Made by a program: the position numbers and the translations under genes. The notes beneath the pieces were generated by a model. It was given only the letters and a program-made list of their open reading frames with translations, was not told where the DNA came from and did not search any database. A stretch of DNA of 64,000 bases from JBFXAF01 sp050184585 (GTDB lineage Bacteria; Pseudomonadota; Alphaproteobacteria; Rhizobiales; Rhizobiaceae), in NCBI GenBank assembly GCA_050184585.1, contig JBFXAF010000007.1, positions 62,001-126,000 on the forward strand. Direction: 5' to 3'. Shown here in pieces: positions 21,098-29,785 of the stretch; position 1 is the first letter of the stretch; every line of letters starts with the position of its first letter.

Positions 21098-22551
21098 CAC
21101 GAACGCCCCCCGCCGGACCTGCCCTTGGCGAGCTTCTTCGCCTGGCCGATCCAGTCCTCGCGAGCGATGCGGCCGTCGAACGCGAGATAGGCTTCGGCCG
21201 CAGCGACGTCGGCCCTTGACCATGCCGCGATCTGGTCGAAATGGTAGATGCCGTGCTTGTTGAGCTTTCGTTGATTGACCGGCCCGATACCCTTGATCAC
21301 AAGGAGATCGTCGGGCGTACCGCCTCGCGGCGCCGAAAGCGCGTTCGAGACGCCGCCGGAACCTGTCACGGATGCGCCCGCGCGGGCTTTGGGCGCAAGC
21401 GCGGATTTCGGCTTCCGGACTGACTTTCCGGCAGGCCGGTTTTCGGTGACGGTCGCGGCAGGCTTCCGCCCCGTCGACCTGGACCCGGAAAGGGCCGACT
21501 TGGGTTTCTTCACGGTCTGGTCGGAGGCGACCACGCGGCGGACCGCGCGGTTGGCCCGAGACGCGCCGGGCGACACGCGGACGACGTCCTCGGCGTAGTC
21601 AGAGTGTCCGACCGTGTCGGATACCGGGCCGGCCATCATCGATGCCGATGCGCCGGGACCATGCTCGGGGTCCGGGTCGGTGTTGAGCTCCTCCAGCACC
21701 CCCTCGTCACCGACTTCCGAAAGCGCCTCGCCGACTTCCTGGTCGTCCACTCCGAGATAGGCCGCGATCACCTTCGGATCGTTCTTCACGAAGGACGGGT
21801 CTCCGTCCGATATCTTGCGACCATATTCCAGCACGACGACGTGGTCGGATATCTGCATGACCACCGACATGTCGTGTTCGATCAGCAGGATCGACGTGCC
21901 GGTATTCTCCTTGATGTCGTTGAGCAGGGCGTTGAGCGCGGCGGATTCGCGCGGATTCAGCCCGGCAGCCGGCTCGTCGAGGCAGAGCAGTTCAGGCCCC
22001 GTGCACATGGCGCGGGCAATCTCCAAGCGCCGTTGCGCGCCATAGGGCAGGTCGCCGGCCGGATCGTCGGCGCGGTCCACGAGGTCGGCCTTTTCGAGCC
22101 AGTACTTGGCGAGTTCGACCGAATCCCTCGACGCCTTGGCGTAGTTTCCGATGCCCAGCAGTCCGAGCACAGTAAAGCCTGAGGCGACCATCAACTTGTT
22201 GTGCTGGGCGACGAGCAGGTTTTCGAGCACCGTCATTCCCGAGAACAGCCGGATGTTCTGGAATGTCCTTGCGACCTTAGCTCGCGCCGGGATTTCATGA
22301 TCCGGCATGCGTTCGAGCAGGTAGGTCGAACCATCCTGCCTCGTCAGCGTGATCATGCCCTCGGTCGGCTTGTAGAAACCTGTGATGCAGTTGAAGACAG
22401 TCGTCTTGCCCGCGCCGTTGGGACCGATGAGCGCGGTGATCTCGCCCCGGCGTGCCTCGAACGAAAGGTCGCCAATCGCGACCAGCCCACCAAAGCGCAT
22501 GGACAGATGCTCGACCGCGAGGATCGGCGCTGCGAAGGAAGCGGCGGACAT
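21097..22551 (-). CDS. livG: Branched-chain amino-acid ABC transporter ATP-binding protein LivG with C-terminal HhH extension
   Basis: A 484-residue protein, roughly 230 residues longer than ordinary LivG. Residues about 9–260 are the ABC ATPase: Walker A GPNGAGKTT, signature region LPYGAQRRLEIARAM, Walker B LLCLDEPAAGLNP and switch LLIEHDMSVV. A disordered linker follows, with two KPKSAL repeats and many Ala, Arg and Ser residues. The last ~65 residues (LLVIKGIGPVNQRKLNKHGI, then FDQIAAW) form a helix-hairpin-helix-like module similar to the one at the C-terminus of rhizobial NuoE. Start overlaps the livM stop by one base and the stop overlaps livF. Confidence 0.93.
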   Translation of the reverse strand: MSAASFAAPILAVEHLSMRFGGLVAIGDLSFEARRGEITALIGPNGAGKTTVFNCITGFYKPTEGMITLTRQDGSTYLLERMPDHEIPARAKVARTFQNIRLFSGMTVLENLLVAQHNKLMVASGFTVLGLLGIGNYAKASRDSVELAKYWLEKADLVDRADDPAGDLPYGAQRRLEIARAMCTGPELLCLDEPAAGLNPRESAALNALLNDIKENTGTSILLIEHDMSVVMQISDHVVVLEYGRKISDGDPSFVKNDPKVIAAYLGVDDQEVGEALSEVGDEGVLEELNTDPDPEHGPGASASMMAGPVSDTVGHSDYAEDVVRVSPGASRANRAVRRVVASDQTVKKPKSALSGSRSTGRKPAATVTENRPAGKSVRKPKSALAPKARAGASVTGSGGVSNALSAPRGGTPDDLLVIKGIGPVNQRKLNKHGIYHFDQIAAWSRADVAAAEAYLAFDGRIAREDWIGQAKKLAKGRSGGGRS

Positions 22552-24119
22552 CAGCCGTGCCCCTCCTTGGTGAAGCTCGCGGACACGGCTCGCCGTTCCT
22601 TCAGGAAGGCCGTCGGCTCACGACTGCCCACGAAGCCGCGCGGCTTCCAGATCATGACGACGACCATCGCCACGCCGAACAGCAGCATGCGATAGAGTTC
22701 CGGCGTGAATTCCTGCCCGAATATCTCCTTGAGGAAGTCCATCTGGCGCAGGATCTCGGTGCCCCCGATCATCACCAGCGCGGCGATCGCGATGCCCGTG
22801 AGCGAGCCCATGCCGCCGAGAACGACGATCGCGAGGATGATAGCGGATTCCAGGAAGACGAAGGATTCGGGACTGACGAAGCCCTGACGCGCGGCGAAGA
22901 AGGAGCCGGCGAAGCCGCCGAACATGGCGCCGATGGCGAAGGCCGTGAGCTTCGTGTTCGTCGTGTTGATGCCCAGCGAGCGACAGGCGATCTCGTCCTC
23001 GCGCAGGGCTTCCCAGGCGCGGCCGACCGGCATGCGCCTTAGCCGGATGGTGACGAAAGCGGTGACCAGGCAGAGCCCCAACGCCAGATAATAGAGGAAA
23101 ATCTTGTAGTAGGCGCCCGACTGGGCGATCCCGAACACCTTGGCGATGTAGTAGGGCGACGAAACGTCGAAATCGAAGAAGCCGAAGAAGGTGACCTTGG
23201 GGATGCCGGAAATACCGGCGGAGCCGTTGGTGACCTCGCGCCAGTTGATGAGAACCAGGCGGATGATCTCGCCGAAGGCGAGCGTCACGATGGCCAGATA
23301 GTCACCTCGCAGCCGGAGGACGGGAAAACCGAGCAACACGCCCCAGAAAGCGGCCATGAGTCCGGCCGCAGGGAGCAGGATCCAGAACGACCAGCCGAAC
23401 TCGGTGCCGAGCAGCGCATAGGAATAGGCGCCCACAGCGTAGAAGGCGACGTAGCCGAGGTCGAGCAGGCCGGCCAGCCCGACGACGATGTTGAGGCCCC
23501 AGGCAAGCATGACGTAGATCAGCACCTGGATGCCGAAATTGTCGACCCATTTGAGCGAGCCCTGGAAGCCGAACAGCAGGACGATGATCACCGGATAGAG
23601 AACGAGGACGGTGATTCCTACGACGGTGAAATGCCTGTCGATGAAGACCTTGAAGTAGTTGTAGAACCAGGCGAGCGCATAGGCGATCATCGCCGCACGG
23701 AGCAGGATGAGGTAGGTGTTCACCGTCGGGTGGAGCACTGCCTCGATGTCGCCCGCGAAGAAGAGCATCAGCGCCGCGACGACAGCCGCGACGGCGGCGA
23801 CCGGGGTGCGGAAGAAGCGCTGCGCAAAGCCACCTGGCGCCGCTCCAGGCAGGGCGGCTGCGGCCTTCTGGCCGTCCATGAACGGTCTGACATACGCGAC
23901 CATCAGGAAGCGAACCGCCATCACCAGGACGACGACGATGGCAAGCGTACCCCAGCGCTGGACGACGATCAGTTCGTTGAGGATGTTCTGGTCGGACTTG
24001 AGGCCTATCAGGAGAACGAACAGACCGAAGGCGATGACCCCCGCGTAGCAGGCCTCGCGGACAGCCTTCGCGATGAGTTCATGACTGGGCGAGGTAGGGG
24101 TGTTGGCCGCGATTGCCAT
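22551..24119 (-). CDS. livM: Branched-chain amino-acid ABC transporter permease LivM
   Basis: A 522-residue inner-membrane permease with about ten or more hydrophobic helices. The central part (YVMLAWGLNIVVGLAGLLDLG, FYAVGAYSYALL, LRLRGDYLAIVTLAFGEI) is the conserved LivM domain; the EAA-like coupling segment LREDEIACRSLGIN is present. The N-terminal ~200 residues add several extra helices, as in other long rhizobial LivM proteins. The ATG at 24119 lies three bases after the livH stop, and its stop overlaps the livG start, consistent with one operon. Confidence 0.95.
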   Translation of the reverse strand: MAIAANTPTSPSHELIAKAVREACYAGVIAFGLFVLLIGLKSDQNILNELIVVQRWGTLAIVVVLVMAVRFLMVAYVRPFMDGQKAAAALPGAAPGGFAQRFFRTPVAAVAAVVAALMLFFAGDIEAVLHPTVNTYLILLRAAMIAYALAWFYNYFKVFIDRHFTVVGITVLVLYPVIIVLLFGFQGSLKWVDNFGIQVLIYVMLAWGLNIVVGLAGLLDLGYVAFYAVGAYSYALLGTEFGWSFWILLPAAGLMAAFWGVLLGFPVLRLRGDYLAIVTLAFGEIIRLVLINWREVTNGSAGISGIPKVTFFGFFDFDVSSPYYIAKVFGIAQSGAYYKIFLYYLALGLCLVTAFVTIRLRRMPVGRAWEALREDEIACRSLGINTTNTKLTAFAIGAMFGGFAGSFFAARQGFVSPESFVFLESAIILAIVVLGGMGSLTGIAIAALVMIGGTEILRQMDFLKEIFGQEFTPELYRMLLFGVAMVVVMIWKPRGFVGSREPTAFLKERRAVSASFTKEGHG

Positions 24120-24122
24120 GGA

Positions 24123-25025
24123 TCAGACCTTCTCGACCTCGGGCCTGCCGAGAATCCCGGACGGCAGGAAGATGAGCACGATCGCGAGGATCGAGAATGC
24201 GGCCACGTCCTTGTAGTCGATCGAGAAGTAGGCCGACCACATGCTCTCGATGAAGCCGATCATCAGCCCTCCCAGAACGGCGCCCGGGATTGACCCGATT
24301 CCCCCGAGCACAGCGGCGGTGAACGCCTTCACGCCCGGCACGAACCCGTCGGAGAAAACGACGACGCCGTAGTACATCAGGAACAGCGTTCCAGCGACCG
24401 CCGCGAGCGAAGCGCCCATGATGAAGGTGATGGAAATCGTCCGGTCGACGTCGATGCCAAGCAAAGCCGCCATCCTGCGGTCCTGCTCGCAGGCGCGCTG
24501 GGCGCGGCCGAGCGACGTCCTGTTGACGAGGTACCAGAAGATGGCCAGCAGCGAGACCGTGACGATGACGATGATGATCTGCTTCAGCGAGATGGTGATG
24601 CCGCCGACCTCGTAGGTTGCGGACACCATCGGCGGAATCGGCTTGTTGCGGGGGCCCTGGGTGACCTGCACGAAGTTGGACAGGGCGATCGACATGCCGA
24701 TCGCGGTGATGAGGGGCGCAAGGCGGAATGAACCGCGCAGCGGCCGATAGGCCAGCTTCTCGATGGTCCAGTTGTAGAGGCTGGTCATCACCATCGCCAC
24801 GATCATCATGATCAGCAGGAACAGGACGACGTTGACGCCGGCGAAGATCGTGGCGAGGACGAGAAAGACGATGAGGGCTACGAAGGCGCCGATCATGAAA
24901 ACGTCGCCATGGGCGAAATTGATCATGCCGATGATCCCATAGACCATCGTATAGCCGATAGCGATCAGCCCGTAGATCGACCCCAGCGTCAGCCCATTGA
25001 TAAGCTGCTGGACGAAGTATTCCAT
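24123..25025 (-). CDS. livH: Branched-chain amino-acid ABC transporter permease LivH
   Basis: A 300-residue permease with about eight transmembrane helices. It begins MEYFVQQLINGLTLGSIYGL, continues with IGYTMVYGIIGMINFAHGD and holds the coupling segment RACEQDRRMAALLGID; all are LivH hallmarks. It is the first gene of the liv transporter operon (livH-livM-livG-livF-DUF6867-livJ). Any operon promoter should lie in the 25026–25337 gap. Confidence 0.96.
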   Translation of the reverse strand: MEYFVQQLINGLTLGSIYGLIAIGYTMVYGIIGMINFAHGDVFMIGAFVALIVFLVLATIFAGVNVVLFLLIMMIVAMVMTSLYNWTIEKLAYRPLRGSFRLAPLITAIGMSIALSNFVQVTQGPRNKPIPPMVSATYEVGGITISLKQIIIVIVTVSLLAIFWYLVNRTSLGRAQRACEQDRRMAALLGIDVDRTISITFIMGASLAAVAGTLFLMYYGVVVFSDGFVPGVKAFTAAVLGGIGSIPGAVLGGLMIGFIESMWSAYFSIDYKDVAAFSILAIVLIFLPSGILGRPEVEKV

Positions 25026-25337
25026 TGCTAGTGCGGCTCCCCGAGAGACGTCGCCTGGACGGTCGCGCCCCTTTTGATTTCCCCTAGTCCTAAAGTCTCG
25101 CCGCCGGATTGCAACGGCAATTTTTTGTGCTGACAGCCTGTTGAAGCGGTTACCGGCCCGCCTGCCCGTTTCGGGTCCGGCGGCATCCGGATCGCCGCGG
25201 ACGCTAGCATTCGCCCTCCGGAAAGTCCCTGGCGAATGGGTCGCCAGCGAGCCGAGCGAGATTCCTTGAGCCCAGGGGCCGGTCTACCGGCGATCCTTGC
25301 ACCGCGGCCGGAACTCTTCCGATAGGCCGTGAAGGGC
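25026..25337. other. Intergenic region upstream of livH
   Basis: This 312-base gap separates the liv operon from the hydroxyproline operon, both on the minus strand. No credible gene was seen. Read on the minus strand, TTGCAA followed 16 bases later by TAGGAC (between about 25118 and 25090) is a weak promoter candidate for livH. An AT-rich patch (GCACAAAAAATTGCC on the minus strand, about 25117–25131) is just upstream. Confidence 0.3.
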
Positions 25338-26339
25338 TCATTGCACCACAAAGCCTTTCGCGAAGGGGTCGCGGTCGTCAATGAAGATCGTGTTCAGGCC
25401 TGTCATCCTGGCCCAGCCGCCGATGGACGGTATGATGGCCGGACCGCCGCCGACGGCGACCTCCATCTCGATGCGCCCCTCGAACAGCGAGCCGATGATC
25501 GATTCGTGGACGAAGGGATCGCCTGTCTTCAGCCTGCCCTTCGCATGGAGCTGCGCCATGCGCGCCGACGTGCCCGTGCCGCAGGGCGAGCGGTCGATCG
25601 CCTTGTCGCCGTAGAAGACCGCGTTGCGCGCGTGCGCCCCGGGGTTGCGTGGCGCGCCGGTCCACAACATGTGCGAGAGGCCGGTGATGCCGGGGTCCTC
25701 GGGATGCACGAAGGAATACTTCTCGTTGAGCCTTCTCCTCACGACCGGGCTCCAGGCGACGAGATCGCCGGCCGAATAGTCCGCCATGTCGCGGTAGTTC
25801 TTCTGGGGCTCGACGATGGCGTAGAAGTTTCCGCCATAGGCGACGTCGACGACGATCTCGCCAAGGCCGGGACACTCGATCGTCAATCCTTCACCGTGGA
25901 GAAACGACGGCACGTTGGTGATGCGGACCTCCTCGACATGCTCGCCTTCCTGCCGGTACTCGGCGACGACGAGTCCGGCCGGGGTGTCGAGGTTGAGCCG
26001 TCCGGGCGTCATCGGCCGCACCAGCCCGTGCTCGATCGCAAACGTCACCGTGCCGATCGTGCCGTGTCCGCACATCGGCAGGCAGCCTGACGTCTCGATG
26101 AACAGGATGCCGATGTCGCAGCCCTCGCGAGTCGGCGGGTAGAGGATCGAGCCGGACATCATGTCATGGCCGCGCGGCTCGAACATCAGGCCGGTGCGGA
26201 TCCAGTCGTATTCGGCGAGGAAATGCGCACGGCGCTCCATCATGGTCGCGCCTTCGAGCCTCGGCCCGCCGCCGGCGACGAGCCGGACGGGGTTCCCGCA
26301 GGTATGGCCGTCTATGCAGAAGAAGGAATGGCGGGCCAA
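25338..26339 (-). CDS. 4-hydroxyproline 2-epimerase (proline racemase family)
   Basis: A 333-residue cofactor-independent epimerase. Both catalytic Cys residues are visible, in LPMCGHGTIG and in DRSPCGTGTSA; the Ser-Pro-Cys-Gly-Thr-Gly-Thr form and the N-terminus ARHSFFCIDGHTCGNPVRLV are typical of 4-hydroxyproline epimerases rather than proline racemases. It converts trans-4-hydroxy-L-proline to cis-4-hydroxy-D-proline. The TTG at 26339 is chosen because GGAG lies seven bases before it and it gives exactly the family length; a further in-frame TTG at 26381 would overlap the preceding gene. It is the last gene of the operon. Confidence 0.9.
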   Translation of the reverse strand: MARHSFFCIDGHTCGNPVRLVAGGGPRLEGATMMERRAHFLAEYDWIRTGLMFEPRGHDMMSGSILYPPTREGCDIGILFIETSGCLPMCGHGTIGTVTFAIEHGLVRPMTPGRLNLDTPAGLVVAEYRQEGEHVEEVRITNVPSFLHGEGLTIECPGLGEIVVDVAYGGNFYAIVEPQKNYRDMADYSAGDLVAWSPVVRRRLNEKYSFVHPEDPGITGLSHMLWTGAPRNPGAHARNAVFYGDKAIDRSPCGTGTSARMAQLHAKGRLKTGDPFVHESIIGSLFEGRIEMEVAVGGGPAIIPSIGGWARMTGLNTIFIDDRDPFAKGFVVQ

Positions 26340-26352
26340 GGACGAACTCCGG

Positions 26353-27594
26353 TCAGAAGCGCTGGGCGGAAAACGGCGCAAGATCGAGGGCCGCAGACTG
26401 ACCCAGGACGAGGTCGCGGATCAATCGTCCCGTCGCAGCCGCCTGGGTGAGGCCGAGATGGCCATGGCCGAAGGCGTAGTAGACGGCCGGCGAATGGCGG
26501 GACTGGCCGATCACCGGCAGCGAGTCGGGCAGCGACGGCCGGTAGCCCATCCACTCGCGTCCGCCCGACGGGTCGAGGCCGGGAAGGAAGCGCCTCGCTT
26601 TTTCGAGCATCGCCTTCGATCGGGCGAATTTTGGCGGCCGACTCAGTCCACCCAGTTCGACGGCGCCACCGATCCTCAGGCCCGTTTCGAGAGGCGTTAT
26701 GACGAAACCGTGGCCGGAGAAGATCAGCTGCCGCTTCACGTCGAAGGCGCTCGCCGGCAGAGTCGTATTGTAGCCGCGCTCCGTCTCCAGCGGGATGGAA
26801 TCTCCGAACCTCCGCGCGATCAGATGCGACCATGCGCCGGCCGCGACCACGACCCGCCGCGCCTCTCGCATGCCGCCTTGCATGTCCAGCCTGACGCCGC
26901 TGCCAGCTGGGCCGCGCTCGACTGACTCGATCACGGCCTTCTCAAAACGCGCGCCCTTCTCCTCTGCATAGGCCCAGAGCGCCTTGCCGAGCAGCCTGGG
27001 GTCGGCAACCGTCTTCCAGCCGGGCACGAAGGTGCCCTTGACGAACTGCTCCGAGAGGCCAGGCTGGAGCGCGGCGAGGTCGTTGCCCTCGACATGGCGG
27101 AAGGCAATGCCGAAGCGGGCACGGGCGGCCCAGCCGGGTAGCGATGCACGGAACTCGGTCTCGCTCTCGTACAGGTCGAGCGAACCGTCTTCCCTGAGCA
27201 TATGGCGCGTACCGGAGCGCTCCATAAGACCCATCCACTCGGCCTCGGCGAGCCTCATCATCGAGACCTGCGCGGCGAGGCTCGCCTCGTAGCGGGCCGG
27301 ATCGCCCGCGCGCCAGAAGCGCCACAGCCATGGCAGCAGCCTGGGCAGATAGGTCGGTGGGATCGCCAGAGGCCCGAGAGGGTCCATCAGCCAACGCGGC
27401 AGGTTGCGAATCATGCCCTTGTGGGCGAGCGGCAGCACGTCCGAGAAGGCGAGCGCGGCGGCGTTGCCCGAACTCGTCTCCTCGCAGACCCCGGTGCGGT
27501 CGACGACCAGTACGCTCTGTCCCGCCTCCGCGAGGAAGGCAGCGCAGCAGATACCGACGATGCCGGCCCCGACGATGACGATGTCTTGGCTCAC
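26353..27594 (-). CDS. FAD-dependent D-amino-acid dehydrogenase (probable cis-4-hydroxy-D-proline dehydrogenase)
   Basis: A 413-residue DadA-like flavoenzyme. The FAD dinucleotide motif IVGAGIVGICCAAFLAEAG is at residues 5–23, followed by VVDRTGVCEETSSGNAAAL, and the C-terminal GYRPSLPDSLPVIG / GHGHLGLTQAAATGRLI segments of the DAO family are present. In this neighbourhood it most likely oxidises cis-4-hydroxy-D-proline to the pyrroline-4-hydroxy-2-carboxylate that the adjacent DapA-family enzyme deaminates. It lies four bases after the lyase gene, so the two are translationally close. Electron acceptor is presumably the respiratory chain. Confidence 0.88.
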   Translation of the reverse strand: MSQDIVIVGAGIVGICCAAFLAEAGQSVLVVDRTGVCEETSSGNAAALAFSDVLPLAHKGMIRNLPRWLMDPLGPLAIPPTYLPRLLPWLWRFWRAGDPARYEASLAAQVSMMRLAEAEWMGLMERSGTRHMLREDGSLDLYESETEFRASLPGWAARARFGIAFRHVEGNDLAALQPGLSEQFVKGTFVPGWKTVADPRLLGKALWAYAEEKGARFEKAVIESVERGPAGSGVRLDMQGGMREARRVVVAAGAWSHLIARRFGDSIPLETERGYNTTLPASAFDVKRQLIFSGHGFVITPLETGLRIGGAVELGGLSRPPKFARSKAMLEKARRFLPGLDPSGGREWMGYRPSLPDSLPVIGQSRHSPAVYYAFGHGHLGLTQAAATGRLIRDLVLGQSAALDLAPFSAQRF

Positions 27595-27598
27595 GGCG

Positions 27599-28510
27599 TC
27601 ACGCCGCCTTGGCCACTCCGAAGTCAGGCAGTGTCGGCCGGTTGGCGATAGCGTCGCGGACGATCGCCTCGACCGTGGCGCGGCGTTCGCCTTGGAGTGG
27701 CATGCGCGGCCCCCGCACCCGGTCGTTGGTGCCGATCTCGATCACCTCGGCGAGCTTGATGTTCTGGACGAGGTAGGTCGAGACATCGAGGTCGAGCAGC
27801 GGGCGGAACCAGCGGTAGATCGCCAGCGCCTCCTCGCGGCGACCACCCTTCATCAACCGGTAGATCGCCACAGTCTCCTTCGGGAAGGCGGTCACCAGAC
27901 CGGCCACCCAGCCGACGGCGCCGACCGACAGCGCCTCGAAGGCGAGGTTATCGACGCCAGTGAAGAGGTCGAAGCGGTCGCCGAACGCGTTGATGATGTC
28001 GGTCGATCGGCGGATGTCGTCGGACGATTCCTTGACGGCGACGAAGCGGCGGTCGGATTCCAGCTCGGCCATGATCTCGACGGTCACGTCGACGCGGTAG
28101 GCGAGCCGGTTGGAATAGATCATCACCGGCAGGTCGCCGGCCCGGGCGACGGCGGACAGCGCTGCTACCGTCTCCGCGGGGTTGGTGTGGTAGATCGGGC
28201 TCGGCACCACCATCAGCCCGTCGGCGCCGGCCTTGGCGGCGCGCGTCGCGAGGCTGGCGGCATCGCGGGTCGCCGCCTCGTTGATGGTCAGAAGCACGGG
28301 GCGCTTGCCGGCAATCTTGCGAGCGGTCGCGAAGACCTCGAGCTTCTCGTCATGGCTCAGCATGGGGCCTTCGCCGAGCGAGCCGCAGACGATCAGGCCG
28401 TCGCAGCCGGCATCGATCTGTAGGCCAAAGCAACGCTCCATTTCCCTGTGATCGAGGCGGTCGTCCTCGGTGAACTTGGTCGTGACTGCCGGAAAAACGC
28501 CGCTCCACAT
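27599..28510 (-). CDS. DapA-family lyase, probable pyrroline-4-hydroxy-2-carboxylate deaminase
   Basis: A 303-residue class-I aldolase-fold enzyme of the dihydrodipicolinate synthase family. The Schiff-base Lys is in AVKESS and the active-site Tyr in MIYSN; GSLGEGPMLSHDEK corresponds to the GTTGE loop. Next to an epimerase and a D-amino-acid dehydrogenase, this is the arrangement of the bacterial hydroxyproline pathway, where the enzyme makes alpha-ketoglutarate semialdehyde. The ATG at 28510 has GGAGG five bases upstream; earlier in-frame starts at 28522 and 28540 fall within the operator region. First gene of the operon. Confidence 0.87.
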   Translation of the reverse strand: MWSGVFPAVTTKFTEDDRLDHREMERCFGLQIDAGCDGLIVCGSLGEGPMLSHDEKLEVFATARKIAGKRPVLLTINEAATRDAASLATRAAKAGADGLMVVPSPIYHTNPAETVAALSAVARAGDLPVMIYSNRLAYRVDVTVEIMAELESDRRFVAVKESSDDIRRSTDIINAFGDRFDLFTGVDNLAFEALSVGAVGWVAGLVTAFPKETVAIYRLMKGGRREEALAIYRWFRPLLDLDVSTYLVQNIKLAEVIEIGTNDRVRGPRMPLQGERRATVEAIVRDAIANRPTLPDFGVAKAA

Positions 28511-28523
28511 GGCAACCTCCATC

Positions 28524-28602
28524 TGATATATCACCCGCATATCTGATGGACAGCGTGCTTGTCAAGCAGAATCTCCTTGTGATATGCAACTAATATATCA
28601 GA
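28524..28602. promoter_or_regulatory. Divergent promoter region with GntR-type operators (TGATATATCA)
   Basis: A perfect ten-base palindrome TGATATATCA lies at 28524–28533, a half-like ATATCTGAT at 28540–28548, and a spaced inverted repeat TGATAT ... ATATCA at 28580–28600. They occupy the gap between the divergent lyase and gntR genes, which is AT-rich against a GC-rich background. GntR/FCD repressors bind such short palindromes, so this is the likely site for control of the hydroxyproline operon and autoregulation. Confidence 0.7.
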
Positions 28603-28612
28603 AGGACCGGCA

Positions 28613-29266
28613 ATGGACGCTGTCACGCCCCCTCTCGAACCGGCGACGCAACGCGCCTATCGCGCGCTCGAGCGCATGATCGTCATGCTGGAACTGGAAC
28701 CCGGCTCGATCGCGACCGAAGGCCAGTTGATCGAGCGCGTCGGGCTGGGGCGCACGCCCGTGCGCGAAGCAATCCAGCGGTTGGCATGGGAGGGACTGCT
28801 CGATGTCCGCCCGCGCGCCGGGCTCGCCATAGCTGCCTTGAACCCCGGCGACTGGCTGCGCGTTCTCGATGTGCGGCGCGGCGCGGAGATCGTGCTTGCC
28901 CGCTCGGCCGCGCGCTTCGTCACCAGGGACGCCGCCGCCGCGTTCCGCGACGCGGCGATGGCGATGCAGGAAGCGGTGGAAGGCCGCGACGCCGGCGCCT
29001 TCCTGGCTGCCGACAAGGCGTTCGACGAGGCGCTCGCGCAAGCCGCCGACAACACATTCGCGGCGCGGCTTGCCGCACCGCTCCAGACCCACAGCAGGCG
29101 ATTCTGGTACCGTTATCGATCGAATGACGGCCTGTCGGATTCGGCCGAGCACCACATCGCGCTGATCCGCGCCATCCTCGACGGCGAACCGGACGCAGCG
29201 GAGGCCGAAGCCGCGCGACTGATGGCGATGCTACGCCTGCACGCGGAAACGGCGGTCAGAGGCTGA
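28613..29266 (+). CDS. GntR family (FCD) transcriptional regulator
   Basis: A 217-residue regulator with an N-terminal winged HTH (about residues 12–75; EGQLIERVGLGRTPVREAIQRL) and a C-terminal all-helical FCD effector domain whose His/Asp ligands are suggested by SAEHHIALIRAILDGE. AAGGA precedes the ATG at 28613. It is divergent from the hydroxyproline catabolic genes and faces palindromic sites between them, so it most likely represses that operon until the substrate or an intermediate is present. Confidence 0.92.
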   Translation: MDAVTPPLEPATQRAYRALERMIVMLELEPGSIATEGQLIERVGLGRTPVREAIQRLAWEGLLDVRPRAGLAIAALNPGDWLRVLDVRRGAEIVLARSAARFVTRDAAAAFRDAAMAMQEAVEGRDAGAFLAADKAFDEALAQAADNTFAARLAAPLQTHSRRFWYRYRSNDGLSDSAEHHIALIRAILDGEPDAAEAEAARLMAMLRLHAETAVRG

Positions 29267-29271
29267 CCGCC
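29251..29271. terminator. Inverted repeat at the gntR stop, possible bidirectional terminator
   Basis: A perfect nine-base stem (GGCGGTCAG / CTGACCGCC) with a three-base loop spans the gntR stop codon, between convergent genes. There is no T-run after it, so it may be a weak terminator or only an RNA-stabilising stem. Confidence 0.4.
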
Positions 29272-29296
29272 GTTGATCACGAAAGGGCTGACGATG

Positions 29297-29617
29297 TCAG
29301 GCCCCCACGTCGACTGTCGCCTTGCCGCCATCCCAGCCTTCGCCGGAGGCGATGATGCAGGAATTGCCGTCTGTGCCCGATGCGATCATCGTCCATGTGC
29401 CGCCCTCGGAGACGAACACTTCCATGATGACGTTCTTGTCGACGACGCCCATAGCGGTAGGCTGTTCCTTGTAGTCGCGTTGCAGGGCGGCGACGATCTC
29501 GTCACGCTGGCCGCAAATCTGCTGAGCTTGCGCCGGTTGAGCCAAAGCCAAGGAGGCGAAAACGGCCGTGGCGGCGAGGGCCGATCCAAGGGTGATGGTC
29601 GAAAGAATGCGGCGCAT
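29297..29617 (-). CDS. Small secreted protein of unknown function
   Basis: A 106-residue protein with a clear signal peptide (MRRILSTITLGSALAATAVF, cleavage near AQAQQ). The mature part of about 75 residues contains ICGQRDEIVAALQRDYKEQP and ends in a beta-rich segment with GTWTMIASGTDGNSCIIASG. Proteins of this kind are common in Rhizobiales without an assigned role. Two Cys (in ICGQRD and SCIIAS) could form a disulfide. AGGAG is seven bases before the ATG at 29617, which is preferred over an upstream in-frame start that has no signal peptide directly after it. It is convergent with gntR. Confidence 0.82.
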   Translation of the reverse strand: MRRILSTITLGSALAATAVFASLALAQPAQAQQICGQRDEIVAALQRDYKEQPTAMGVVDKNVIMEVFVSEGGTWTMIASGTDGNSCIIASGEGWDGGKATVDVGA

Positions 29618-29785
29618 GATCTGCTCCTGCGTGCTCGGTCCCTGCCAGTTCGCCTGGGGCAGCAGACGTTGCAGGATCAAGCGGCGCACGGGGGTCGCCG
29701 TTCCATCACCTTTCAGTGACGCTTCGAAACACGAGGTGCTCTGGCGAGTGTTTCGGCACCCTGTCGCCGGAAGTCGCGTCTGGCG

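Noticed and set aside
25028..25381. 117-codon frame upstream of livH
   Set aside because: It has no ribosome-binding site, no recognisable domain and runs antisense into the epimerase end region; the gap is more likely regulatory.
28611..28620. A CRISPR array or phage element anywhere in the window
   Set aside because: No regularly spaced short repeats, integrase, capsid or transposase sequence was seen; the livJ copies are the only long repeat.
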